Source: ATX-6F1 sp943369485
GTDB lineage: Bacteria; Cyanobacteriota; Cyanobacteriia; PCC-6307; Cyanobiaceae
Assembly (NCBI GenBank): GCA_943369485.1
Contig: CALRNH020000001.1
Coordinates: 220,480 to 284,479 of the forward strand
Direction of reading: 5' to 3'
DNA length: 64,000 nucleotides
Position numbers and translations under genes: made by a program. The notes below the pieces were generated by a model. The model was not told the DNA's origin. It saw nothing but the letters and a program-made list of their open reading frames with translations, and did no database searches. Below, piece by piece: positions 1 through 7,051 of the stretch. Within the stretch, counting starts at the first letter, position 1. The number at the start of each line of letters is the position of its first letter.

Positions 1-244
1 ATGGAACAAGTTCTTGAATGGCTCGCGCAACTGCCGCAAGTTGCTTAACCATAGGATGAGTCTTGTATCCAGCCTCAGTCAATTGACCTTTGTCTACCCT
101 TGCTCTTTGCTTTTCTGCAATTTTCTCGAGACTATCAAGTTGCTGGTCAAAATACTTACCATAAAATATATGCCAGCCATTCTTAATGAATTCCTCCTTC
201 ATTTCGTCGAATGGAGGATCTTCGTTTTTTAAATCAGTCGTCAA
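1..244 (-). CDS. Hypothetical island protein, C-terminus cut by window edge
   Basis: An open frame runs off the left edge, so only about the first 81 codons are visible. The start chosen is a TTG at 244, which lies inside the end of the upstream gene (stop at 234-236) and would couple the two; an ATG at 202 is the alternative. The visible part is hydrophilic, with a Lys/Glu/Arg-rich stretch (EKIAEKQRARVDKGQ) likely to be helical, no signal peptide and no membrane segment. I recognise no family. Base composition is visibly more AT-rich than the rest of the window, fitting cargo of the mobile island whose recombinase is at 741-2453. Function unknown. Confidence 0.5.
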   Translation of the reverse strand, partial: MTTDLKNEDPPFDEMKEEFIKNGWHIFYGKYFDQQLDSLEKIAEKQRARVDKGQLTEAGYKTHPMVKQLAAVARAIQELVP

Positions 245-509
245 TCAGAACGCCTGCAGTAAGCTTGGCGAGTCGTTCGGATCTCGAAACTGTATGAACA
301 ACAATTCCATCGTCGCTAGACAAGGAATCTTGAAGAAGAAAGTCTAGAAAGCATGTGAGCATTTTCGGATTTTCCAGCTCGTCATCATCTGTTGCAGTTG
401 CTCCGCTCTTGTCGTACTCACGCGACAGAGCCTTGTAGTCAGGAGTTTCGGTAGAGACGACGCCGCTACCGACAAGGGCTTGTGCGAGTGTCATTGGGTG
501 ATGAGCCAT
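234..509 (-). CDS. Hypothetical island protein (91 aa)
   Basis: A 91-residue protein starting at an ATG. It is acidic in the middle (ATATDDDELENP) with a hydrophobic stretch just after it (MLTCFLDFLLQD) and no signal peptide. I recognise no domain. It is followed, with overlap, by the partial gene at 1-244, so the two probably form one transcript. Codon use and AT content differ from the flanking core genes. Small overlapping gene pairs of this kind in islands are sometimes toxin-antitoxin modules, but nothing in the sequence proves that here. Confidence 0.55.
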   Translation of the reverse strand: MAHHPMTLAQALVGSGVVSTETPDYKALSREYDKSGATATDDDELENPKMLTCFLDFLLQDSLSSDDGIVVHTVSRSERLAKLTAGVLIDD

Positions 510-518
510 AGAGCTGAG

Positions 519-680
519 GCTGCCAAGGAGCTCCAGGTTCTACGGCTGAGGTGGTGGGTTGATCAGAATCATAGATGACCCTGAGGTTTTAGTCGATCAC
601 GCCGGTCCAGGAGCGTCAAGAATCGTTCAAAAGCACTGCCTTGCATACGGTCTCGGTTGTGACCAAGTGCTGCCAAGGAG
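519..680. repeat. 12-base direct repeat pair
   Basis: The 12-mer GCTGCCAAGGAG occurs at 519-530 and again at 669-680, 150 bases apart, in the non-coding stretch between the hypothetical gene at 234-509 and the recombinase gene. I see no convincing gene between 510 and 740. The repeat may be chance or a remnant of island rearrangement. Confidence 0.4.
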
Positions 681-740
681 TATGCGGTGGCCGGCCCTCT
701 CACACTTTCTCTCACACCTGGGAGTCACCAACGGCAAGCG

Positions 741-2453
741 TCAGCCTGTGGCTGCCTGAGCCGCGAGACGGTCCATCACGGCCTGGGGCACCCCCTTGAG
801 GTGGAACTCACCTCCTGGAACCACTACGCCGCCGTCCGGTAGGTGGATCGGCTTGAGGCCACCCACCGACAGTTGGGTGATGGTCCCAGGCCCCTTGGCC
901 AGGGTGAGCCTCACCCCGAGCGTGGACACCCAGTTGTTGAACTTGCGCCGCTCAACAACGTCATGCCGGTCGGTGGCCAGGAACCCTTCCACCCGCTCAC
1001 GGATCTGCGCCGCCATGGCATCGCCGCTGGGTTTGGCGTCCAGCTGCTGGAGCTGGTGACGCACCCCGTCGCGCTCACGTTCGACTGCCTCAGCCTTGGC
1101 CGTGGCCTCCCTGGCACCCTTCACCAGCATCTCCACCGCCTCAGGGCTCAGCGGGGTGGCAAGGTTGCCCTCCAGCGTCTGAGCCGTTCCACGATGCTGC
1201 GCTGCCAGTGCATCAAGCTCCCGCTCCTTGGCCAACAACTGGCGCCTCTGGTGGCTGTGTGAGGGCCTGTGGAAGTACCTGTCCCATCGCTGACCCATGA
1301 AGGCCCTTAGCAGCCATTTTTCGTCGTAGGGGTGATTCGGTTCGGTGCATGTGCCGTTGATCTTCCCCAGGCACCGCAGGTATTCGTAGACCTGCCCTAT
1401 GTGGCGCTTCCCCCCGATCAGGTGGGTGAGGCCCCTGCCGCAGCTGCAGAAGACCACCCCCTGGAAGATGTTGTGGAGGTGCTTCCCTCGACCGTGGCGG
1501 CCCTTCTTGTTGTCTCGCTCATGGATCAGAGCGCGGCACTGATCGAAGTCGCTCACGCTGACGATCGGCGGGAAGTAGCCAGGGGAAACCTGAACCACTT
1601 CGCCTCGATTCAGCCATGCCCGCTCCCCCAACACCCGCCGATCCATAAGCGACTTGCGGACCATGGCGAAGGTGAATGGCTTTCCGGTTGTGGAGGTGGA
1701 GCCCTCCCGGTTCATCACCTTTGCTGTCTCGGCCATGCCGAACCCTTCGAGGCACAGCTCCACCATCCGCCTGACGATGGCCTCCTTCCCATTCGGCGTG
1801 AAATCCTGCGCCGCCGCGTCCCAGTCACACCAGAACGGCCTGGGCCATGCAGTCTTCTCACCCCGCGCCCTGGCCCGTGCCGCCGCCGCCTCGCCCCGTT
1901 CGCTGTTCTTCTGGCTGTAGTCGTGCGCGGCATCCCGCCTCACCAGCAGCTGGAGGCGAACGTCCAGCCGGCTGTCGTAGGTGGCCCGATCAACAATCAG
2001 ATCATCCCGGACGATGCCGAGCGCCAGGCCCAGGGCGAACAGCTCCCCGAGCATCGCCTCCTGGTAGCTGGTGGCCCTGCGGCTGAAACGATCCAGATCC
2101 TCGACCACCAGCACCGCACCATCAGGCACCGCACCCGCTTGTGCTGCCTCCAGGAAGACCCCCAGCGCCCCACGCTTGCGGTTGCTGCCACGGAAGGCTG
2201 AGACGCCCGCATCCTGGAGGTGATCGTTCGCAGGGGTGAGGCCATGGCGCTCACAGAACGGCAGGAAAGCATCGGTCTGGCGCTCCAGGCCGTCGCGGTT
2301 CTCGGTGGTCTGCCTCTTGGTGGACACCCGCGCATAGGAGAACGCGACCCGAGATCCAGCCACTTCCTGGCCTGTCCGTTTCGCCCCTGGGGAGGGCCTC
2401 GCTGGTGTCGCTGCCCTGGTGGCTCTAGTGGCAGGGGATGCGCTGCGAGGCAT
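741..2453 (-). CDS. Large serine recombinase (site-specific integrase)
   Basis: 570 residues. Large serine recombinases cut and rejoin two short att sites through a covalent serine-DNA link to integrate or excise islands and phages. The resolvase-type catalytic domain spans about residues 37-190, with the nucleophile Ser44 in YARVST and the conserved DLDRFSRR motif at 119-126. A 'recombinase' DNA-binding domain follows (about 205-320), then a zinc ribbon with Cys336, Cys338, Cys361 and Cys369, and a coiled, charged C-terminal region. The first 34 residues are Ala/Pro/Arg-rich and poorly conserved-looking, so a later start is possible. The gene stops 231 bases from the unknown gene at 234-509 and starts 22 bases from a truncated yraN, the layout expected of an integrase beside its attachment site. 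Confidence 0.93.
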   Translation of the reverse strand: MPRSASPATRATRAATPARPSPGAKRTGQEVAGSRVAFSYARVSTKRQTTENRDGLERQTDAFLPFCERHGLTPANDHLQDAGVSAFRGSNRKRGALGVFLEAAQAGAVPDGAVLVVEDLDRFSRRATSYQEAMLGELFALGLALGIVRDDLIVDRATYDSRLDVRLQLLVRRDAAHDYSQKNSERGEAAAARARARGEKTAWPRPFWCDWDAAAQDFTPNGKEAIVRRMVELCLEGFGMAETAKVMNREGSTSTTGKPFTFAMVRKSLMDRRVLGERAWLNRGEVVQVSPGYFPPIVSVSDFDQCRALIHERDNKKGRHGRGKHLHNIFQGVVFCSCGRGLTHLIGGKRHIGQVYEYLRCLGKINGTCTEPNHPYDEKWLLRAFMGQRWDRYFHRPSHSHQRRQLLAKERELDALAAQHRGTAQTLEGNLATPLSPEAVEMLVKGAREATAKAEAVERERDGVRHQLQQLDAKPSGDAMAAQIRERVEGFLATDRHDVVERRKFNNWVSTLGVRLTLAKGPGTITQLSVGGLKPIHLPDGGVVVPGGEFHLKGVPQAVMDRLAAQAATG

Positions 2454-2490
2454 GGTTTCTAGGTGTCTTGGTTAAAACCTTACTAGTAGC
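2454..2490. other. Probable island/chromosome junction (att site)
   Basis: The reading frame of the yraN fragment matches its family up to about 2478-2490 and then stops after two unrelated-looking codons, next to the start of the serine recombinase gene. This short stretch therefore should contain the recombination junction. The exact crossover dinucleotide cannot be set without the other end of the island or an uninterrupted relative. Confidence 0.4.
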
Positions 2491-2567
2491 CAGCCCGTGG
2501 CCTCCAGCAGTCCCAGCACCCAGTCTTCAGCCCAGGCACCCGCGCGTTGTCGATTGTTGCTTCCCAT
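2472..2567 (-). pseudogene. yraN: Truncated yraN (UPF0102) 5' fragment
   Basis: From an ATG at 2567 the frame encodes MGSNNRQRAGAWAED followed by LLEATGWLLV, the N-terminal signature of the YraN/UPF0102 family (predicted endonuclease-like fold; usual form G-x-W-A-E...L...GW.LL.RN). The family is about 120 residues long; here the frame ends after 31 residues at 2472, exactly where island DNA with the serine recombinase begins. The missing catalytic part should lie beyond the left edge at the other end of the island. The divergent neighbour is the pentapeptide gene at 2641. Family assignment rests on pattern memory of a short fragment. Confidence 0.6.
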
Positions 2568-2612
2568 GCCAGCTCGGCCTCCGCTCCCAGGGTTCCCCCC
2601 ACCGGCCGTGAC

Positions 2613-2618
2613 TAAGGT
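2613..2618 (+). promoter_or_regulatory. Putative -10 box of the pentapeptide gene
   Basis: TAAGGT lies 22 bases before the ATG at 2641, the same arrangement seen in front of several other genes in this window. No clear -35 element. Confidence 0.4.
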
Positions 2619-2640
2619 TTGAGTAGCCGTATCGAGAGCC

Positions 2641-3132
2641 ATGGCTGTTCTGCTGGCCTCACTGCTGGCCTCTCTTCTCACCGCTCTTTTCTGGCTGTCG
2701 CCGGCTCTGAGCGCGCCGGCCTTCGCGGCCATGGACTACGCCAAGCAGGTGCTGATCGGCCAGGATTTTTCCCACACCGACCTGCGCGAGGTCACCTTCA
2801 ACCTCACCAACCTGCGGGACGCCGACTTCACTGGGTCCGATCTGCGCGGCGCCAGCCTGTTCGGAGCCAAGCTCCAGGACACCAGCTTCCGCGACGCCGA
2901 CCTGCGCGACGCCACCCTTGATTCAGCCATCTTCGACGGCAGCGATCTCACCAACGCCTTGCTGGAGAACGCCTTTGCCTTCAACACCAAGTTCCGGGGC
3001 GTGACGATCGAAGGAGCCGATTTCACCAATGTGCCCCTGCGCGCCGACGCCCTCAAGAGCCTCTGTGCCCAGGCCAGCGGCACCAACCCCGTCACGGGCC
3101 GGCTCACCCGCGACACACTGGGGTGCTCCTGA
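2641..3132 (+). CDS. Secreted pentapeptide-repeat protein
   Basis: 163 residues. An N-terminal signal peptide (hydrophobic residues 3-25, likely cleavage after APAFAA near residue 30) would export it to the thylakoid lumen or periplasm. Residues about 42-115 are tandem pentapeptide repeats of the A(D/N)Lxx type (TDLRE, TNLRD, ADFTG, SDLRG, ASLFG, AKLQD and so on), which fold as a right-handed quadrilateral beta helix. The tail carries two cysteines (LCAQ and the end LGCS). Lumenal pentapeptide proteins of this kind are common in cyanobacteria and plastids; their role is mostly unknown. It is transcribed away from the broken yraN. Confidence 0.9.
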   Translation: MAVLLASLLASLLTALFWLSPALSAPAFAAMDYAKQVLIGQDFSHTDLREVTFNLTNLRDADFTGSDLRGASLFGAKLQDTSFRDADLRDATLDSAIFDGSDLTNALLENAFAFNTKFRGVTIEGADFTNVPLRADALKSLCAQASGTNPVTGRLTRDTLGCS

Positions 3133-3145
3133 CGCTGCCTCTGCG

Positions 3146-3583
3146 ATGGCCTTTGATCCCCGCAGCCTGGAGCGCCTGAAGGAGCTGGGCCGCCGCCTGC
3201 CCCAGCCCCTGCCTGTGCCGGCACAACCCCCCGCTGCGACCGCAGTACCTGCCAGCGAACGGCGCCACCGGGTGGAAACAGAAACCGACCCCGAGGCCCT
3301 GTTCCACGAATTGATGCAGGTGAGTCCTGACGGCACGGTGCCGCCCCATCTGCTGGAGCGGCTTCGCCAGGCGGAGGAGCAACGACTGCAGGCCGCCCGT
3401 GGTGCAGCTGCGCTACCCCCTGGGTCGGCCCCCAACCGGCCCCAGCCGACAACGTCGGCAGGCCCGGCCCGCAAGCCAACTCGGCCCGCGGTGCTCGGTC
3501 AGCGGGACCCCCGCACCGCCGCCGAACACCCGGATCTCTACACCGCCTTCCAGCAACTGCTGCTGGAAGGCGACGAGGACTGA
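3146..3583 (+). CDS. Conserved hypothetical protein
   Basis: 145 residues from the ATG at 3146, 13 bases after the pentapeptide gene, so probably co-transcribed with it. The centre (ETDPEALFHELMQVSPDGT, about 50-68) and the C-terminal piece (EHPDLYTAFQQLLLE) look like short conserved helices separated by a Pro/Ala-rich, probably disordered linker. No signal peptide or membrane span. I believe homologues are restricted to picocyanobacteria, but I recognise no function. Confidence 0.7.
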   Translation: MAFDPRSLERLKELGRRLPQPLPVPAQPPAATAVPASERRHRVETETDPEALFHELMQVSPDGTVPPHLLERLRQAEEQRLQAARGAAALPPGSAPNRPQPTTSAGPARKPTRPAVLGQRDPRTAAEHPDLYTAFQQLLLEGDED

Positions 3584-3595
3584 CCCGCCGAACCT

Positions 3596-3611
3596 TAGTA
3601 CATCTGTACTA
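3596..3611 (+). promoter_or_regulatory. LexA-type operator in front of umuDC
   Basis: TAGTACATCTGTACTA is a perfect inverted repeat of TAGTAC around a 4-base spacer and fits the cyanobacterial LexA box (RGTAC-N3-DGTWC). Its right end overlaps the likely -10 hexamer TAGCCT at 3610-3615, which sits 22 bases before the umuD ATG at 3638. Repressor binding here would block RNA polymerase directly. Confidence 0.8.
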
Positions 3612-3637
3612 GCCTGAGGCGCCCGCGGCTGGACCCC

Positions 3638-4021
3638 ATGCGCCTCCCTTTGGTCACTGAATCGGTGGCGGCCGGCTTCCCCAGCCCCGCCGACGACTAC
3701 ATCGACAGCGGCATCGACCTCAACGAGCAGCTGATCCGCCACCCCAGCAGCACCTTCTTCCTGCGGGTCAGCGGCGAGTCGATGGGCGGCGCCGGCATCC
3801 AGCACGGCGACCTGCTGATCGTGGACCGCAGCATTGAACCCAGGCCCGGCCGCATCGTGGTGGCGGTGCTGGAGGGGGGCTTCACGCTCAAACGCCTGGC
3901 CTGGCACCGGGGCCGCCTGCGGCTGGAGGCGGCCCACCCCTCCTACCCCCCCCTGGAGCTGGAGGGTGGCGGCGACGTGCAGATCTGGGGCGTGGCCGTG
4001 CACGTGATCCACCCGCTCTGA
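3638..4021 (+). CDS. umuD: UmuD, self-cleaving subunit of DNA polymerase V
   Basis: 127 residues, the normal short length for UmuD. UmuD is a LexA-fold peptidase whose RecA-stimulated self-cleavage gives UmuD', the activator of the translesion polymerase UmuC. The expected cleavage site is Ala12-Gly13 (AAGFPSP), the nucleophile Ser48 in SGESM, and the general base Lys85 in FTLKR. It is followed 12 bases later by umuC and preceded by the LexA operator at 3596-3611, so it should be induced by DNA damage. Confidence 0.95.
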   Translation: MRLPLVTESVAAGFPSPADDYIDSGIDLNEQLIRHPSSTFFLRVSGESMGGAGIQHGDLLIVDRSIEPRPGRIVVAVLEGGFTLKRLAWHRGRLRLEAAHPSYPPLELEGGGDVQIWGVAVHVIHPL

Positions 4022-4033
4022 GCCGTCGCCACC

Positions 4034-5308
4034 ATGGTCCAGGCGATCGCCCTGATCGACGGCAACAACTTCTACGCCGCCTGCGAGCAGGCCCTCGATC
4101 CCAGCCTGCTGGGGCGGCCGCTGGTGGTGCTCTCCAACAACGACGGCATGGTGGTCTCGCGCAGCGCCGAGGCGCGGCGGCTGGGGATCGCCATGGGCCT
4201 GCCCTACTTCAAGCTCCGGCCCGTGCTGGAGCGCCATGGGGTGGCGGTGCGCAGCTCCAACTACGCCCTCTACGGCGACATGAGCCAGCGGCTGATGTCG
4301 CTCCTGGGGGCGGCCAGTGAGGAGTTGGAGGTGTATTCGATCGACGAGGCCTTCGCCCGGCTGCACCGCCCCGCCGGCGGCGACCTGGGTCCCTGGGCCC
4401 GGGAGCTGCGCACCCGCATCCGCCAGGACCTGGGGCTGCCGATCGCCATCGGGCTGGCCTCCACCAAGGTGCTGGCCAAGGCCGCCAACCGCCTGGCCAA
4501 GGGCCACCCTGGCCAGGCCGGCGTGCTCGATCTCGGCAGCGGGCAAGCCAGCGACGACTGGCTGGAGCGGGTGGCGATTGAGGACGTCTGGGGCATCGGC
4601 CGGCGGCTGTCGCGCTGGTGCCGGCTGCGGGGCATCGCCAACGCCCGCCAGCTTCGGGACATGCCCACGGGCGAATTGCGGGCCCGCTGCGGCGTGGTGG
4701 GGGTGCGGCTGCAGCTGGAGCTGCGGGGGGTGGCCTGCCTGCCGCTGCAGCAGGGCGTGCCCGCCAAGCAGGAAACCTGTGTGAGTCGAAGCTTCAGCCG
4801 ACCCGTGGAGGATCTGGAGGACCTGCGCCAGGCGGTGGCCACCTACGTGGTGCGGGCGGCCGAGAAGCTGCGGCGCCAGCGCCAGTTGGCCGGAGCGCTC
4901 ACGGTGTTCGCCCGCACCAGCCCCTTCGCCGACGGCTTTTACAGCCAGGCCGCCAGTGTGCGCCTGCCCCTGGCCAGCCAGGACACCGCCGTGCTGCTGG
5001 CGGCCGCTCTGCCGCTGGTGGGCCGCCTGTACCGGCCCCGCAAACGTTTTCAGAAGGCGGGGGTGCTGCTGCAGGAGCTGCAGGGGGAGGAGTTGCTGCA
5101 GCAGCACCTGCTGGTGAACCAGAGCCCGGAGCAGCAGGTCCGCCGGGCGGCGCTGATGGAGACGGTGGACCGGCTCAACGGCCGCCACGGTCGTGGCACG
5201 GTGCAATGGGCCGCCTGCGGCCTCGATCCGGTCTGGGCGATGAAGCGAGAGCGGCTTTCCGGTGCCGCCACCACCCGCCTGGAGCACGTGCCGGTGGTGT
5301 GGGCCTGA
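4034..5308 (+). CDS. umuC: UmuC, Y-family translesion DNA polymerase V
   Basis: 424 residues, standard UmuC length. The palm carries the metal-binding Asp9 in ALIDGNNFYAACE and the SIDEAF motif near residue 101; a helix-hairpin-helix region (WGIGRRLSRW) and a little-finger domain follow, and a UmuC-type C-terminal tail is present (about 370-424). It copies past lesions with UmuD' at the cost of mutations. Second gene of the LexA-controlled umuDC operon; it ends one base before the convergent Rieske oxygenase gene and no terminator is obvious between them. Confidence 0.95.
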   Translation: MVQAIALIDGNNFYAACEQALDPSLLGRPLVVLSNNDGMVVSRSAEARRLGIAMGLPYFKLRPVLERHGVAVRSSNYALYGDMSQRLMSLLGAASEELEVYSIDEAFARLHRPAGGDLGPWARELRTRIRQDLGLPIAIGLASTKVLAKAANRLAKGHPGQAGVLDLGSGQASDDWLERVAIEDVWGIGRRLSRWCRLRGIANARQLRDMPTGELRARCGVVGVRLQLELRGVACLPLQQGVPAKQETCVSRSFSRPVEDLEDLRQAVATYVVRAAEKLRRQRQLAGALTVFARTSPFADGFYSQAASVRLPLASQDTAVLLAAALPLVGRLYRPRKRFQKAGVLLQELQGEELLQQHLLVNQSPEQQVRRAALMETVDRLNGRHGRGTVQWAACGLDPVWAMKRERLSGAATTRLEHVPVVWA

Positions 5309-5309
5309 A

Positions 5310-6638
5310 TCAGCGGTTGCGCGGAGGCAAAGGATGCCCGACGCGCAGCTGCCGGCGCCAGCGACCGGCCTGGAGCCAGCTCAGGCCGGCCAAAAGGGCC
5401 ACGGCCAGAGCGGTGGCGGCGGCAGGGCTGGGCCCCCACCAGGCGGCCCCCAGCAGGGCCAGCGGCCCGATGACCGCCACGGTCGGACGCAGCTGAGCCA
5501 GGCGGCGGTCGGCGCCTCGGCAACTGCGGCAGTGGCGTGTGTGGCTCTCGTAGCGCTCCAGCAGGGGCGTCTCGCCCAGGCGCTCCGGCAGGGGGGCCTC
5601 CCCGAAGGGGCCGCCGCCCACGGCGCTCACCCAGTCGTGGAGAGCGCGCACGTAGGTGTCCGCGCGGGTGGCCAGGTGGCAGGAGCGCACCAACTCCTCG
5701 CCGCCACCGCGTTCCTCCAGCACACGCTCCTGGACATGCAGGAACAACTGGTCGTCTTCGAGCACCACGTGGTTGCCCAGGTGCTGCAACCACTCCGGCC
5801 GCAGATTGATCAACCGCCCCGGCCAGGGAGAGCCAAAGCGGAAGGGCAGGCGCACGAGCAGGCGGCACTGCCCACGCCGAATCGGCGTGGCATACACAAC
5901 GGTCTGAAAACGGAGCGGGCCTTTGCCCTGGAGGTCATGGACCATCAGGCAGGGAGCCGTGAACACGGTGCTTTGGCTGCCGAGGCTGCCCTGGCGCGGA
6001 CCCTCCGGCCAGACCCCGGTGAACCCCTGGGGCCCGCTGGAGGTGAGCTCCAGGGCCACCGGCCCGGCCGATTCACGCTTGCCGACGGTGGCGTGGTGGG
6101 TGAAAGGCACATGGCTGACGTCCAGCACGTTCTCCAGCAGCGTCAGGGCGTCATAGGGGAGATCGCGGAAGGAGTCCTGGACGGTCCAGCTGCCCGGGTC
6201 CTCCTCCAGCCAGGGCAGCAACGGCAGGGGCACGCTGGCGGCCTCGGCGGGATCACCGGCAAACACGAACAGCAACCCCTGAGCAAGGGCGGTGGCGTAG
6301 GGGCGGCAGCGGCTGCGGGGGGTGTCGATGCTGATGCCGGGGTCGGCCTGGGGAATGGCGGTGCAGTGGCCCTGGCCATCGAAACTCCAGCCGTGATAGG
6401 GGCACTCCAGTTCGCCGCGATCATTGAGCCGTCCCTGGGACAGGGGCACCAGCCGATGGGGACAGACATCGGCAAAGGCACGCCACTGACCACTGGGCGC
6501 TTCCGGACTCGCCTGGCGATCGAACCAGAGCACCAGGTCATCGCCCAGCAGGGTGAAGGCCGAGGGGCGATCCAGCTCCAGATCCTTCGAGAACGCCACC
6601 GGGTACCAACTACGGCGCCAGATGTGATCAGGTTCCAC
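5310..6638 (-). CDS. PaO-type Rieske iron-sulfur oxygenase
   Basis: 442 residues from a GTG start. Rieske [2Fe-2S] ligands are Cys59/His61 (CPHR) and Cys79/His82 (CPYHGW). The mononuclear iron site follows in ENVLDVSHVPFTHH (Asn-x2-Asp-x3-His-x4-His). Near the C-terminus are the CxxC (HCRSC) typical of the pheophorbide a oxygenase / Tic55 / chlorophyllide a oxygenase-related group and two hydrophobic segments (about 385-425) that would anchor it in a membrane. Plant PaO opens the chlorin ring in chlorophyll breakdown; the cyanobacterial substrate is not established. It overlaps by 11 bases the gene at 6628-6966 upstream, so the two are translationally linked. Confidence 0.88.
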   Translation of the reverse strand: MEPDHIWRRSWYPVAFSKDLELDRPSAFTLLGDDLVLWFDRQASPEAPSGQWRAFADVCPHRLVPLSQGRLNDRGELECPYHGWSFDGQGHCTAIPQADPGISIDTPRSRCRPYATALAQGLLFVFAGDPAEAASVPLPLLPWLEEDPGSWTVQDSFRDLPYDALTLLENVLDVSHVPFTHHATVGKRESAGPVALELTSSGPQGFTGVWPEGPRQGSLGSQSTVFTAPCLMVHDLQGKGPLRFQTVVYATPIRRGQCRLLVRLPFRFGSPWPGRLINLRPEWLQHLGNHVVLEDDQLFLHVQERVLEERGGGEELVRSCHLATRADTYVRALHDWVSAVGGGPFGEAPLPERLGETPLLERYESHTRHCRSCRGADRRLAQLRPTVAVIGPLALLGAAWWGPSPAAATALAVALLAGLSWLQAGRWRRQLRVGHPLPPRNR

Positions 6639-6966
6639 GGGGACCCATCAACGGCGTGAAGTGCTCACCCACCAGGGCGGTGACAAAACCGGTGGCCTGG
6701 GCATCGGCCGCCGCCACATGCCAGAGATAACGGCCCCGGGGCAGCGTCTCGGTGTTCCGGTCGTAGATCCTCAGCCAACCGAAACTGGTGCCGAGGGTCC
6801 AGTGCACATGGCTTCCCTCGGGGGGGATCTCATCGGGGGCTGGCAGGCGCTCGAGCAACTGGGTGTAGGTGGTGAACACATAGCCGCGCAGATCCGGTTC
6901 AGCGGCGGGTGCCTGGGGCGACGGGGGGGACGAAGGACCGGGGGCGTCAGGGGAAAACTCGCTCAT
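6628..6966 (-). CDS. Conserved hypothetical protein coupled to the Rieske oxygenase
   Basis: 112 residues from the ATG at 6966; an in-frame upstream start at 7005 would add a Pro/Ala-rich piece unlikely to be real. After a Pro/Ser-rich N-terminal 35 residues there is one compact region (RGYVFTTYTQLLERLP, then HWTLGTSFGWLRIYDRN and RYLWHVAAADAQ) rich in aromatic residues, with no signal peptide or membrane span. I recognise no domain. Its stop overlaps the GTG start of the PaO-type oxygenase by 11 bases, suggesting a shared function. Confidence 0.7.
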   Translation of the reverse strand: MSEFSPDAPGPSSPPSPQAPAAEPDLRGYVFTTYTQLLERLPAPDEIPPEGSHVHWTLGTSFGWLRIYDRNTETLPRGRYLWHVAAADAQATGFVTALVGEHFTPLMGPRGT

Positions 6967-7051
6967 CGCTCCTGGGTTCGTCAAAAGAGCCGGTGCCGGG
7001 GACACGACCGACCGGCGCCAGTCTCACGCATCGGCGCGGCGGCTGCGGCGC

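Noticed and set aside
559..759. Possible 66-codon plus-strand gene between the island genes and the recombinase
   Set aside because: It needs a TTG start without a ribosome site, overlaps the recombinase 3' end, and shows no recognisable features.
3413..5287. A 624-codon minus-strand frame opposite umuDC
   Set aside because: The translation is low-complexity His/Gln/Ala/Gly sequence without any domain. umuD and umuC on the plus strand are unambiguous.
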